This document shows positions 43,422-51,178 of a stretch of 64,000 nucleotides of DNA, piece after piece. How positions within the stretch are numbered: position 1 is the first letter of the stretch; each line of letters begins with the position of its first letter. The notes below the pieces were generated by a model. It worked only from the letters and a program-made list of their open reading frames with translations, made no database searches and was not told the DNA's origin. Made by a program: the position numbers and the translations under genes. The DNA is from Rhizobium oryzicola (GTDB lineage Bacteria; Pseudomonadota; Alphaproteobacteria; Rhizobiales; Rhizobiaceae), in the NCBI RefSeq assembly GCF_030504645.1, contig NZ_JAUKWQ010000004.1:186001-250000 (forward strand), read 5' to 3'.

Positions 43422-44453
43422 ATGAAAGCCATCGTTGCGCATGCGGCGAAAGATGTCCGCATTGAAGAGTTTCCGGATGAGGACCTGGGCAAGGGACAGG
43501 TGCGGCTGAAGCTTGCCACCGGCGGCATCTGCGGCAGCGACCTGCATTATTACAATCACGGCGGTTTCGGCACCGTCCGCCTTCGCCAACCCATGGTTCT
43601 CGGCCATGAGGTCTCGGCCGTGGTCGAGGCTCTCGGGGAGGGCGTCGAGAACCTGGAGATCGGCCAGCTTGTTGCCGTCTCGCCATCACGGCCCTGCCGA
43701 AGCTGCAGATACTGCCAGCAAGGTTTGCACAACCAGTGCCTCAACATGCGCTTTTACGGCAGCGCCATGCCCTTCCCGCACATCCAGGGTGCCTTCCGTG
43801 AGCATCTTATTGCCGATGCCATTCAGTGCGTGCCCGCGGATGGCTTATCGGCCGGAGAGGCGGCGATGGCAGAACCTCTCGCCGTGACCTTGCACGCGAC
43901 GCGCCGGGCCGGCGAAATGCTGGGCAAGCGCGTGCTGGTGACCGGCTGCGGCCCGATCGGGCTTTTGTCCATTCTCTCGGCGCGCAGGGCAGGGGCCGCG
44001 GAGATCGTGGCGACGGATCTCTCCGATTTCACATTGGCCATGGCCAAGACGGCGGGGGCGGATCGCACGATCAATTCCGCGCAGGAGCCGGACGCGCTGG
44101 CCGCTTATGGCGCCGACAAGGGAACTTTCGACGTGCTCTATGAATGCTCCGGTGCAGCCGCAGCCCTCGCGGCTGGCATTACCGCCATGCGGCCACGCGG
44201 CGTCATCATCCAGCTGGGGCTCGGCGGCGATATGAGCCTGCCGATGATGGCCATCACCTCGAAGGAACTGGAGCTGCGCGGCTCCTTCCGCTTCCACGAG
44301 GAGTTCGCCACCGGCGTTTCGCTGATGCAGAAGGGCTTGATCGACGTAAAGCCGCTGATCACTCACACCGTGCCTCTGGCGGACGCAATTTCCGCTTTCG
44401 AACTCGCGTCCGACCGCAGCCGCGCCATGAAGGCGCAGATCCGGTTCAATTGA
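43422..44453 (+). CDS. idnD: L-idonate 5-dehydrogenase
   Basis: A 343-residue zinc-dependent medium-chain dehydrogenase. Catalytic zinc ligands are Cys in GGICGSDLHYY and His in LGHEVSAVVE. The structural zinc four-Cys set is PSRPCRSCRYCQQGLHNQC. NAD motif is VLVTGCGPIGLL. The HYYNHGGFGTVRLRQPMVLGHE stretch is characteristic of L-idonate 5-dehydrogenases, which oxidise L-idonate to 5-keto-D-gluconate. It starts 16 bases after the hydroxyacid dehydrogenase, with AAGGAG, so the two are co-transcribed. Confidence 0.85.
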   Translation: MKAIVAHAAKDVRIEEFPDEDLGKGQVRLKLATGGICGSDLHYYNHGGFGTVRLRQPMVLGHEVSAVVEALGEGVENLEIGQLVAVSPSRPCRSCRYCQQGLHNQCLNMRFYGSAMPFPHIQGAFREHLIADAIQCVPADGLSAGEAAMAEPLAVTLHATRRAGEMLGKRVLVTGCGPIGLLSILSARRAGAAEIVATDLSDFTLAMAKTAGADRTINSAQEPDALAAYGADKGTFDVLYECSGAAAALAAGITAMRPRGVIIQLGLGGDMSLPMMAITSKELELRGSFRFHEEFATGVSLMQKGLIDVKPLITHTVPLADAISAFELASDRSRAMKAQIRFN

Positions 44454-44456
44454 ACG

Positions 44457-44897
44457 TCAGCGCGTGGGGGTGGTCAGAAAGGAACGGTCGGCGCCGATCG
44501 CCTCCAGAGCTGAGGCGGCGACCATTTCATCCTGCTCGCCCGAACCGGAACCAACGCCGATGCCGCCAAGCAGCATGCCGTTCACCCGGATCGGCAGCCC
44601 GCCACGCAGACCGGTGACGCTGCCCTGGCTGGCCGCTGCCAGCGGCAGCTTCGCATGTTCTGGCAAGCTGTTGCTCGGCGCCCCAATGGAGGCCGCCGTC
44701 TTGGCCTTGGCACCGGCACTTTTAAGCGAGAGGAAGCGCGAACCCGTCATACGCACGACGCCCAGTTCCACGCCGCTTTGATCCACAATGACAATGCACT
44801 GCGGCTGATTCATTTCTTTGGCCCGCGTCACGGCCGCCTGCAGCATGGTCAAGACAGCCTCGTCGGTCAGCTGCGCGAAGGTCTGGGTAAAGGACAT
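44457..44897 (-). CDS. GlcG/HbpS-family protein
   Basis: A 146-residue protein of the GlcG/HbpS (DUF336) family: VLTMLQAAVTRAKEMNQPQCIVIVDQSGVELGVVRM followed by GGLPIRVNGMLLGGIGVGSGSGEQDEMVA. Members bind haem or cobalamin-like ligands or accompany small-acid catabolism (glc operon), and function is usually unknown. ATG 44897 follows GAGGAAG. The 36-residue extension crosses the operator. It is divergent from the lactonase gene and convergent with idnD. Confidence 0.8.
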   Translation of the reverse strand: MSFTQTFAQLTDEAVLTMLQAAVTRAKEMNQPQCIVIVDQSGVELGVVRMTGSRFLSLKSAGAKAKTAASIGAPSNSLPEHAKLPLAAASQGSVTGLRGGLPIRVNGMLLGGIGVGSGSGEQDEMVAASALEAIGADRSFLTTPTR

Positions 44898-44932
44898 GGC
44901 GTCTTCCTCTGCTTTGAGTCTTGGTACCCGTA

Positions 44933-44946
44933 TGTTATCGATATCA
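44933..44946. promoter_or_regulatory. LacI-type operator in the GlcG-like/SMP-30 divergent promoter
   Basis: TGTTATCGATATCA differs from the perfect palindrome at one position. It lies between two divergent starts and probably controls both. Confidence 0.7.
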
Positions 44947-44977
44947 GCTATCAATGCCATGGGAGGAGCAAACCGAG

Positions 44978-45865
44978 ATGTCGTTTTTCGAAGCCATCGA
45001 TCCAAAGTTCAACAGGTTCGTGCTCGGCAACGCCCCGGTCAAGGAAATCGCGACCGGCTTTGACTGGGTGGAAGGCCCTGTCTGGTTTGGGGATCTGAAC
45101 TGCCTGCTGTTTTCCGATATTCCCAACAACCGTATCTACCGCTGGATACCGGAGGTGGGCACGAGCGTGTTTCGCGCGCCCTCCAATTTTGCCAATGGCA
45201 ATACGCGCGACCGGCAGGGGCGTCTGGTCACCTGCGAACATGGCGGACGCCGTGTGACGCGGACGGAGATAGACGGGTCGATCACGGTGATTGCCGACAG
45301 CTACCAGGGCAAACGGTTGAACTCCCCCAATGATGTGATTGTTGCTTCCGATGGCGCCATCTGGTTCTCCGATCCCCATTACGGCATCATGATGGATTAC
45401 GAGGGCCAGAAATCCGAGCAGGAGCTTCCCTGCAATGTTTACCGTGTCGATCCGAACGGCGAGATCAAGGCGGTGCTGACCGATTTCAACTGCCCGAACG
45501 GGCTTGCCTTCAGCCCGGATGAAAAGCGGCTTTATGTGGCCGATACCGGCCGCATGGGTGAGCCCGACCCACGCCATATCCGCGTCTTCGACGTCGAAAC
45601 AGCCTGGTCACTGACAGGCGGCGACATCTTCCACGTGATTGATCCCGGCTGTGCCGATGGTTTCCGGCTGGATCAGGAGGGCAATATCTGGTCATCCGCG
45701 GCTGACGGCGTGCATTGCATCGCGCCGGACGGGCATCTGATGGGCAAGATCCTGATCCCGCAGACCGTCTCGAATGTCTGCTTTGGCGGGCGGCATAAGC
45801 ACGTGCTCTTCATCACCGCGTCAAAGAGCGTCTATTCCATCGCCCTGAACCGTCGAGGCTGCTGA
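44978..45865 (+). CDS. SMP-30/gluconolactonase-like lactonase
   Basis: A 295-residue six-bladed beta-propeller hydrolase. Likely metal ligands are Glu in WVEGPVWF (near residue 30), Asn in SPNDVIVASDG and Asp in YVADTGR. ATG 44978 follows GGGAGGAG. The 19-residue upstream extension crosses the operator. It probably opens a sugar lactone to an aldonic acid, feeding the hydroxyacid and idonate dehydrogenases. Confidence 0.87.
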   Translation: MSFFEAIDPKFNRFVLGNAPVKEIATGFDWVEGPVWFGDLNCLLFSDIPNNRIYRWIPEVGTSVFRAPSNFANGNTRDRQGRLVTCEHGGRRVTRTEIDGSITVIADSYQGKRLNSPNDVIVASDGAIWFSDPHYGIMMDYEGQKSEQELPCNVYRVDPNGEIKAVLTDFNCPNGLAFSPDEKRLYVADTGRMGEPDPRHIRVFDVETAWSLTGGDIFHVIDPGCADGFRLDQEGNIWSSAADGVHCIAPDGHLMGKILIPQTVSNVCFGGRHKHVLFITASKSVYSIALNRRGC

Positions 45866-45888
45866 GCAGCCTCAACTATTGAGCCGGT

Positions 45889-47052
45889 TCAGGTGATGGC
45901 GCCGCGCCGTTCGACGATGCGGGCGAACAGGCTTGCGCCCACCGGCAAAATGCCGTCATCCAGTACAAAGCCTGGATTGTGAACCGGCACATTTCCGGCG
46001 TGACCCACGGTGCAATAGACGCCGGGGCAGGCATGCAGCATGTCGGCGAAATCCTCGCTTCCCATAACCGGGTTGCCTTTCACATAGACGTTCTCCTCGC
46101 CCACCACATCCCGTGCCGCGGCCAGATAGCCTTCGACCAGTTCCTCGGTGTTGATGAGAACATCGAAGACGTTTCGAATATCCACCTCGATCTCGACTTC
46201 GAAGGAGGCTGCAATGCCCGCAGCGATGCTGCGCATGCGCGCTCGCACCAGTTCATTCACGTCGCGATCCATGAACCGAACAGTGCCCGAAACGACCGCC
46301 TCCTCCGGGACGATATTATAGGCCGTGCCGGAATGGATCTGTGTGACCGACAGCACTGCCTGTTTCAGCGGGCTGATGTTGCGGCTGATCACGGTCTGCA
46401 ACGCCTGTACCAGGGCTGTCGCGACAATGATCGGATCTCGCGACGTTTCGGGATGAGCGCCATGGCTTCCACGGCCCTTAATACGCAGATCGAAGAAATC
46501 GGCACCGGCCATGGCAGGCCCCGGCTTGATGCCGATCCGGTAAGGATCATCCTGCGGGGAATTGTGAAGCGCGTAGATTTCGTCACAAGGGAAGCGCTCG
46601 AACAGACCGTCCGCCAGCATCGCGCGTGCGCCTCCGCATCCTTCCTCACCTGGCTGGAAGATGAAGATGACCGTACCGGCGAACTGCCGGGTTTCCGCCA
46701 GATAGCGTGCGGCTCCCAGCAGGATTGTCGTATGCCCGTCATGTCCGCAACCATGAAAGCGTCCAGGGTTTTGTGAGCTGTAGCTGAGGTTGGTGCGCTC
46801 TTCCATCGGAAGCGCATCCATATCAGCGCGAAGGCCGATCGTGCGGCCGGGACCCAGCGAACCCTTTAGCACGCCGATGACTCCGGTCTTACCAATTCCG
46901 CGATGCACCTCGATGCCGTAGGAGGTCAGTTTTTCCGCGACGATTGCAGACGTGCGAACCTCTTCAAAGCCTATTTCCGGATGGCGATGAAGATCCTGGC
47001 GGATCTCTGTGAGGTCATGAGCAAAGTCAGCAATATGCGGGATAACAGACAT
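45889..47052 (-). CDS. M20-family amidohydrolase (hippurate/IAA-amino acid hydrolase-like)
   Basis: A 387-residue metallohydrolase with dinuclear-metal motifs HGCGHDGHTTILLG, GEEGCGGARAML and HNSPQDDP, and the lid domain GRGSHGAHPE. It removes the acyl or amino-acid group from N-acyl amino acids. The start is uncertain: ATG 47052 gives a usual length but has a poor ribosome site, while GTG 47082 is ten bases after AGGAGG and would add ten residues. It lies next to but on the opposite strand from the LacI regulon and has no visible link to it. Confidence 0.85.
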   Translation of the reverse strand: MSVIPHIADFAHDLTEIRQDLHRHPEIGFEEVRTSAIVAEKLTSYGIEVHRGIGKTGVIGVLKGSLGPGRTIGLRADMDALPMEERTNLSYSSQNPGRFHGCGHDGHTTILLGAARYLAETRQFAGTVIFIFQPGEEGCGGARAMLADGLFERFPCDEIYALHNSPQDDPYRIGIKPGPAMAGADFFDLRIKGRGSHGAHPETSRDPIIVATALVQALQTVISRNISPLKQAVLSVTQIHSGTAYNIVPEEAVVSGTVRFMDRDVNELVRARMRSIAAGIAASFEVEIEVDIRNVFDVLINTEELVEGYLAAARDVVGEENVYVKGNPVMGSEDFADMLHACPGVYCTVGHAGNVPVHNPGFVLDDGILPVGASLFARIVERRGAIT

Positions 47053-47146
47053 TTGGAGCTCTATTAAGGAGGTTACAAACACCGCACCATAGCCTCCTGA
47101 AACTCTGGGCCTCAAGTGGCAAATCATTGAAGCGTGGCGCCCACCG

Positions 47147-48280
47147 TCACACAATACCCCAGGCTCTGAAGCGTCCGCGTCCCGTCAGTTCACGAAGGCC
47201 GAGTTCGTCCACCAGCCGAAGCGCGGCTCGTGGGGTGACATCAAGAGCGTCCGCAATCATGTTTGAAGACAGTACCGGGCGGGCGATCGCCAGTTCGATA
47301 AGCTGAGGCAGGGAAGATGACATCCGGCGACCGCTGAGCCTACGTTGCAGCGACTGATGTGCCAGTAGAAGTCGGTCATGCTCCTTCAGGCCAATTTCTG
47401 CGGCGGCTGCCAGCGCCTGTGTGTAAGCGAGAAGACGGACCTGGCGCTGCGAATGCCTGCGTCGTTCGACCGGGACCGATCTAAGTCCGAGGTTCAAGGT
47501 GACCAGATGGGTCTGGCTTGTCATCTGGGCCTCACGCAACACGGCTCCGGAAAGAAGCCGCCCAAGCCAAGGCGCGTGCTGCAAAACCTGCAATTCATTC
47601 CAGGCATCAAGCGCAATGACAGCCCGCGCGACCGGCGGCAACTCCTTCGCTTCTTGCAGCACAGCCAGCCATTCCCCAAGACGTTGATCTTCGTCCCAGT
47701 CTGCATCGTAAACCCAAGGGTCTCTCTCGTGAGGTTCGGGAACTGGATGTTCAATCGGTGCATTTTCCAGAAGGGTTGCCGAGCGAGCCAGCAATGCATC
47801 GATGGATGCAAGTTCGGCATCCAGAGCTGTTAAAATGGCTGAGGTTCTGGCGTCTTGGCCATGCCGCTCGATGACGGACTTCACTTCAAGGGCTGTATCC
47901 GCTTGCTTCTCGCGGACATCTTCGACACGTGATCCAGGTCCCTGGCGCAGGGATGCCAAGCCATCCCTTCCTAAGGCCCATTCGGGAGCATGGGATACAA
48001 TACGCCTGCGAGACCGCAACACATCCCGCGCAATTGTGAGCTCTCTGGTGGGCGCACGAATGTCATGGCCGGCATCATGCAACACAAGATCTTCGAGATG
48101 CACCAATTCGCCGTCGACCCAGACGGAAGAACAGGCATCCGAGAAGTGAGTTCTCTCGATCCAGCCTTCTCCAATCGACGAACGCGCTATCCGTTCATCG
48201 AGACGACTGAGCTCCGCCGTTGCCTCCGTTACCGGTGCGAACAGTTCCCGCAGCGGCAATTTCCTCAAATCATAAGACAT
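47147..48280 (-). CDS. RHE_PE00001-type protein with C-terminal HTH
   Basis: A 377-residue protein of the family named after RHE_PE00001 of Rhizobium etli (DUF1612 with HTH domain), repeatedly found next to repABC in rhizobial plasmids. The N-terminal portion has SRLDERIARSS and an SSVWVDGELVHLEDLVLHDAGHD region reminiscent of Fic-associated N-terminal folds. The C-terminus is a winged helix-turn-helix (LSSNMIADALDVTPRAALRLVDELGLRELTGRGRF). A regulatory or plasmid-maintenance role is likely but unproven. It is transcribed in the same direction as repC, 359 bases downstream. Confidence 0.75.
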   Translation of the reverse strand: MSYDLRKLPLRELFAPVTEATAELSRLDERIARSSIGEGWIERTHFSDACSSVWVDGELVHLEDLVLHDAGHDIRAPTRELTIARDVLRSRRRIVSHAPEWALGRDGLASLRQGPGSRVEDVREKQADTALEVKSVIERHGQDARTSAILTALDAELASIDALLARSATLLENAPIEHPVPEPHERDPWVYDADWDEDQRLGEWLAVLQEAKELPPVARAVIALDAWNELQVLQHAPWLGRLLSGAVLREAQMTSQTHLVTLNLGLRSVPVERRRHSQRQVRLLAYTQALAAAAEIGLKEHDRLLLAHQSLQRRLSGRRMSSSLPQLIELAIARPVLSSNMIADALDVTPRAALRLVDELGLRELTGRGRFRAWGIV

Positions 48281-48639
48281 TGAATAAACGTTAGAACAAC
48301 TTCCATACGGAAGCTAGCGGCCAGTTAATGTCCGCCACATGCGATAGGAGGAGGGGAGTTGTATCGCAGCCGTATCTGGCGGCTTCGTCATTACCTCTCC
48401 CTTATAGCGCAAAATGGCTGATAAGGCAAACAGCGTATCCCCGTATCGCATCCAATCCCCCATCTGATCCTTTTCATTCACCAACAAAATTACGACAGGA
48501 AATCAGCCGCTTAGTTTGTTGTCGGCAGACAACAAAAAGCCCGTCACAGACTCCAAAGCTTCGATATGACTGAATCTTCTTCTGAATCCGCATTCATATC
48601 GATGAGCGAGTGCTTCATTTAGAATAGCCTTCTGCGTCG
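48281..48639. other. Gene-free stretch downstream of repC
   Basis: About 359 bases without a convincing gene; the one 81-residue plus-strand frame lacks a ribosome site. It holds the parS-like palindrome at 48515-48536, and a small imperfect repeat (CTTCC/GGAAG, 48300-48313) near the start of the RHE_PE00001-type gene, which may be an operator. It is noticeably richer in A and T than the catabolic operons. Confidence 0.6.
48515..48536. promoter_or_regulatory. parS-like centromere palindrome downstream of repC
   Basis: TTTGTTGTC and GACAACAAA form 9-bp arms around GGCA. The core GTTGTCGGCAGACAAC fits the repABC parS pattern GTT-N4-GC-N4-AAC at all fixed positions. A related site lies between repA and repB (51132). 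RepB is the expected binder. Confidence 0.75.
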
Positions 48640-49902
48640 TCACCACATGCTGGCCTCAACAGCAATTTCATTGGAGTTGGCCGTATCACCGGAAGGGGAT
48701 ATCAGATGGTGCTGCTCCTTTCTAAGAAGCGCGGTAATCATGGGTGCAAGGGTAAAGGAGCCTGCTTTGGCCCGGTTCATGAGATCGTGCAGATAGCTTG
48801 CCGGGCGACGGATATGTTCGACGCGTTCAAGAAGGCAGGCCATGATCACAGCGGCATTTTCCGGTCGCAGTGCGTCACATGCCTGCTGATAGAGAACGGG
48901 GTCTATGCCCAGCATCGAACGCACAACGATGGCAGCTGCCATCAGGTCCCTCCAGGTCGAGACGGTACCACCGGGCGCGTAGGCTGAAATTTCTGGACAC
49001 GCTCTGACGACCATGTCCAGCGGCATGCCTTTAAGCCCCGTGTGATTATTCAACTGTACAGATCGCGAATTTTCTTTCTTCAGCGTTTCCAAAGCCAATT
49101 CGGATTCAATTTGAGATTCTGATTCAGGACTCTCTTTGTGCTGCTCATTTCGGGCAACATTGCTGCTCGCCATTGACGCATTTTGTTGTTCTTTCAAGCG
49201 AGTAACGACATCGGAACGCAGCTTCACGAGCCGTGCGAGAATAAGTTCCACTTCATGCAATGATGGTGACCTTGTTAGTGTCGCCAAGGTTTCACTGCAG
49301 CAGGCATCCAAGGCTTCCCAATCGCCTGCGATCCCTTCTGCGATGGCTGATGCGATCAGCTTACGCAGGTCACGTCTGCAGATGCTGAGGTCCTCCTTCG
49401 CCCGGCGGAGCGCCAGTCTTTCCGCAACGACCTTTTGCGCCAACACGGCAAGTTCCGGGGCTCGTGCCACAAGTGGTGACAGATCGAAACCAAACGCGGC
49501 TTCCACTTTGCCAGCTGTCGATTTGCGGGCATAGCGTTTTCCGTTCGCACTATCTCTGCGAATGATCAGACCGGCTTCTATCAGGAATGCGAGGTGACGG
49601 CGCAGCGTTGCGCCCGCCATGCCATGCGCACGCAAGGAGAGCTGCGTGTTGGAAGGGAAGACAATCATGCAATCGCCTTGCTTCAATTCCGTCTCCGGAT
49701 AAAAGCTCAGCAGCGCGTTGAGAACCGCCATGCTGCGATCTTGTAGACCAAGCGTCTTTCTGGCTTCCGTAACGTCACGGAAAACCTTCCATTTGTCGAT
49801 ACAAAAACCGTGTTCTATTTCCTCTATGGCCGCTTGTCGTTTCATCAGGGCAAGCGATATCGTCCGCCGCCCAAAGGGCGTCGTTACATGTCCAGTTGAC
49901 AT
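48640..49902 (-). CDS. repC: Replication initiator RepC
   Basis: A 420-residue initiator of repABC replicons. The N-terminus (GHVTTPFGRRTISLALMKRQA) is the standard RepC opening. A winged-helix DNA-binding region follows (LSLRAHGMAGATLRRHLAFLIEAGLIIRRDSANGKRYA), and the C-terminus has DLMAAAIVVRSMLGI and RRPASYLHDLMNRAKAGSF. I use ATG 49902; a GTG 12 bases upstream is an alternative. Expression should be limited by the antisense RNA encoded upstream (about 49998-50052). The replication origin of these replicons lies within repC itself. Confidence 0.95.
   Translation of the reverse strand: MSTGHVTTPFGRRTISLALMKRQAAIEEIEHGFCIDKWKVFRDVTEARKTLGLQDRSMAVLNALLSFYPETELKQGDCMIVFPSNTQLSLRAHGMAGATLRRHLAFLIEAGLIIRRDSANGKRYARKSTAGKVEAAFGFDLSPLVARAPELAVLAQKVVAERLALRRAKEDLSICRRDLRKLIASAIAEGIAGDWEALDACCSETLATLTRSPSLHEVELILARLVKLRSDVVTRLKEQQNASMASSNVARNEQHKESPESESQIESELALETLKKENSRSVQLNNHTGLKGMPLDMVVRACPEISAYAPGGTVSTWRDLMAAAIVVRSMLGIDPVLYQQACDALRPENAAVIMACLLERVEHIRRPASYLHDLMNRAKAGSFTLAPMITALLRKEQHHLISPSGDTANSNEIAVEASMW
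49041..49130. other. AT-rich stretch inside repC, candidate origin
   Basis: This part of repC, covering the linker-like segment with repeated Glu/Ser codons, is clearly A+T-richer than its surroundings. In studied repABC plasmids the replication origin is an A+T-rich region within repC. Assigning it here is inference from that rule. Confidence 0.35.
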
Positions 49903-49963
49903 CTTTCTTTTCACCTATCCAAAGGCAAAAGAAATCCGGTCACCGAAACGATGCCAAAAAGAC

Positions 49964-49992
49964 TTGACTGCTTTTTATGGAAATGCGATTCT
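49964..49992 (+). promoter_or_regulatory. Promoter of the counter-transcribed RNA
   Basis: TTGACT (49964-49969) and GATTCT (49987-49992) are separated by 17 bases on the strand opposite to repC, in the repB-repC gap. This matches the position and direction of the ctRNA promoter in other repABC replicons. Confidence 0.6.
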
Positions 49993-49997
49993 CAGGC

Positions 49998-50052
49998 TGC
50001 TTACACCAATGAGAGAGGCTTCCATGACGGCAACGTTTTGGGGGCCTTTTTC
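49998..50052 (+). ncRNA. Predicted antisense (ctRNA/RepE-type) regulator of repC
   Basis: An RNA of about 55 bases would start near 49998 and end at a terminator made of GGCTTCC (50017-50023) and GGGGGCC (50040-50046), seven pairs with two G-U, followed by a T tract. Known repABC ctRNAs are 50-60 bases, lie between repB and repC, run opposite to repABC and inhibit repC by pairing with its leader; they also act in incompatibility. The 5' end is a prediction from promoter spacing. Confidence 0.7.
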
Positions 50053-50088
50053 TTTTGCGGTTCTTGTCCTTAAGTTTTCCTCAGGCTG

Positions 50089-51081
50089 TCATTTTTCCTT
50101 GTTGAAGCTTTCGTAGAGTGCAGGCAATTGATCCATAACGAACAACGCGAAAGCTTCATCGCGTTGTCGGTTAATCTGGATCTTGCAATGCTTTGAAGAA
50201 ACGGAAAGCACAGCAATATCAACTCCGTTGGCGGAGCGGGCAATCGATGTGTCGCGGATCTTCTCCGCCCCTGATACATCGGCCTTCTTGAGCGCCCGCA
50301 AAATCGTCGTAAACCGATCCTCGGTATCCTTGTGGACGAAGGCCTTGTCCTGAATTGCCTTCCGGGCCTTGGCTTCGGATGACGTGTCCTTGAAAAGGTC
50401 CGCCATTTCCTGCCAACGACCGCGTCCCACCTTTGGTGCTCGACCAATGGCAGTAACGACCCAGTCAGGCACGGATTGAGCGACGGCAATCAGTTTGGAA
50501 ACTTCCGCTCGGTCTACCGAAAGAGCGGACTGGATCAATGTCCTCTGAAATCCGGCGCTTTCGAGTTTGTGCGCAAAGGCAGCTCGCTCGATGAAGCTCA
50601 GATCTTCGCGAGCAGAGTTTTCTATTCCTTGTGCGACGACGAGGCGGTCATCATCCAGATCGCGCACATAGGCTTTGACGGGAAGCCCGAGATCGGTTGC
50701 AGCACGAAGCCGTCGGTGTCCGTAAGCAACCTGATACCGACCTTGTTCCGTCGGATGCGGGCGCACAAGAATGGGGATTTCCTGTCCGTGTTCCAGAATG
50801 GAGGCGCGCAGGGCTTCAAAGGCTGCAATATCCTGATCCAGAAATCGGTCTGCAAAAGGCGAGGGATCGACGGAAGCCGGATCCAGTTCGACCGGCAGCG
50901 CCCCTTCTGCCACACGCTTCTTCAGAGCCTCGTATTCACGTTCTACCTCTGAAAACGTATCCTGCAATGAGCGGACGGCTCCTGAGGTGACACGCGGGGT
51001 GGCACCCCGACGCTCAGTGGTTTGAGTTTCATCATTGCCTGCAGCAAATAGCGACCGGATCGATTGGGTACGTTTGCTCAT
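50089..51081 (-). CDS. repB: Partitioning protein RepB (ParB family)
   Basis: A 330-residue ParB-type centromere-binding protein. Near the N-terminus is SKRTQSIRSLFAAG, the usual RepB opening that contacts RepA. The ParB nuclease-like region has VRPHPTEQGRYQVAYGHRRLRAATDLG (near residue 105), and the helix-turn-helix is around FQRTLIQSALSVDRAEVSKLIAVAQSVP. It should bind the parS-like sites at 51132 and 48518. It lies 97 bases after repA. Confidence 0.95.
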   Translation of the reverse strand: MSKRTQSIRSLFAAGNDETQTTERRGATPRVTSGAVRSLQDTFSEVEREYEALKKRVAEGALPVELDPASVDPSPFADRFLDQDIAAFEALRASILEHGQEIPILVRPHPTEQGRYQVAYGHRRLRAATDLGLPVKAYVRDLDDDRLVVAQGIENSAREDLSFIERAAFAHKLESAGFQRTLIQSALSVDRAEVSKLIAVAQSVPDWVVTAIGRAPKVGRGRWQEMADLFKDTSSEAKARKAIQDKAFVHKDTEDRFTTILRALKKADVSGAEKIRDTSIARSANGVDIAVLSVSSKHCKIQINRQRDEAFALFVMDQLPALYESFNKEK

Positions 51082-51131
51082 GGCATCTCTCTTTCGATCA
51101 GGGCTTCGCTGTATGGCAAAACAGCTGTCGT

Positions 51132-51147
51132 GTTGTCTGTGGACAAC
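51132..51147. promoter_or_regulatory. parS-like palindrome between repA and repB
   Basis: GTTGTCTGTGGACAAC matches the repABC parS pattern GTT-N4-GC-N4-AAC except for one central base (GT for GC). Its arms GTTGTC/GACAAC are identical to those of the site at 48518. The repA-repB gap is a known parS position in Ti-type plasmids. Confidence 0.7.
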
Positions 51148-51178
51148 AAGCTAACCTTTTGAATCTGAACCGTTAAGG

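Noticed and set aside
48300..48313. CTTCC/GGAAG repeat as an operator of the RHE_PE00001-type gene
   Set aside because: Five-base arms are too short to separate from chance without further copies.
49718..50116. 132-codon plus-strand frame across the repB-repC gap
   Set aside because: It runs through the antisense strand of repC and the predicted ctRNA; the RNA explanation fits known repABC structure better.
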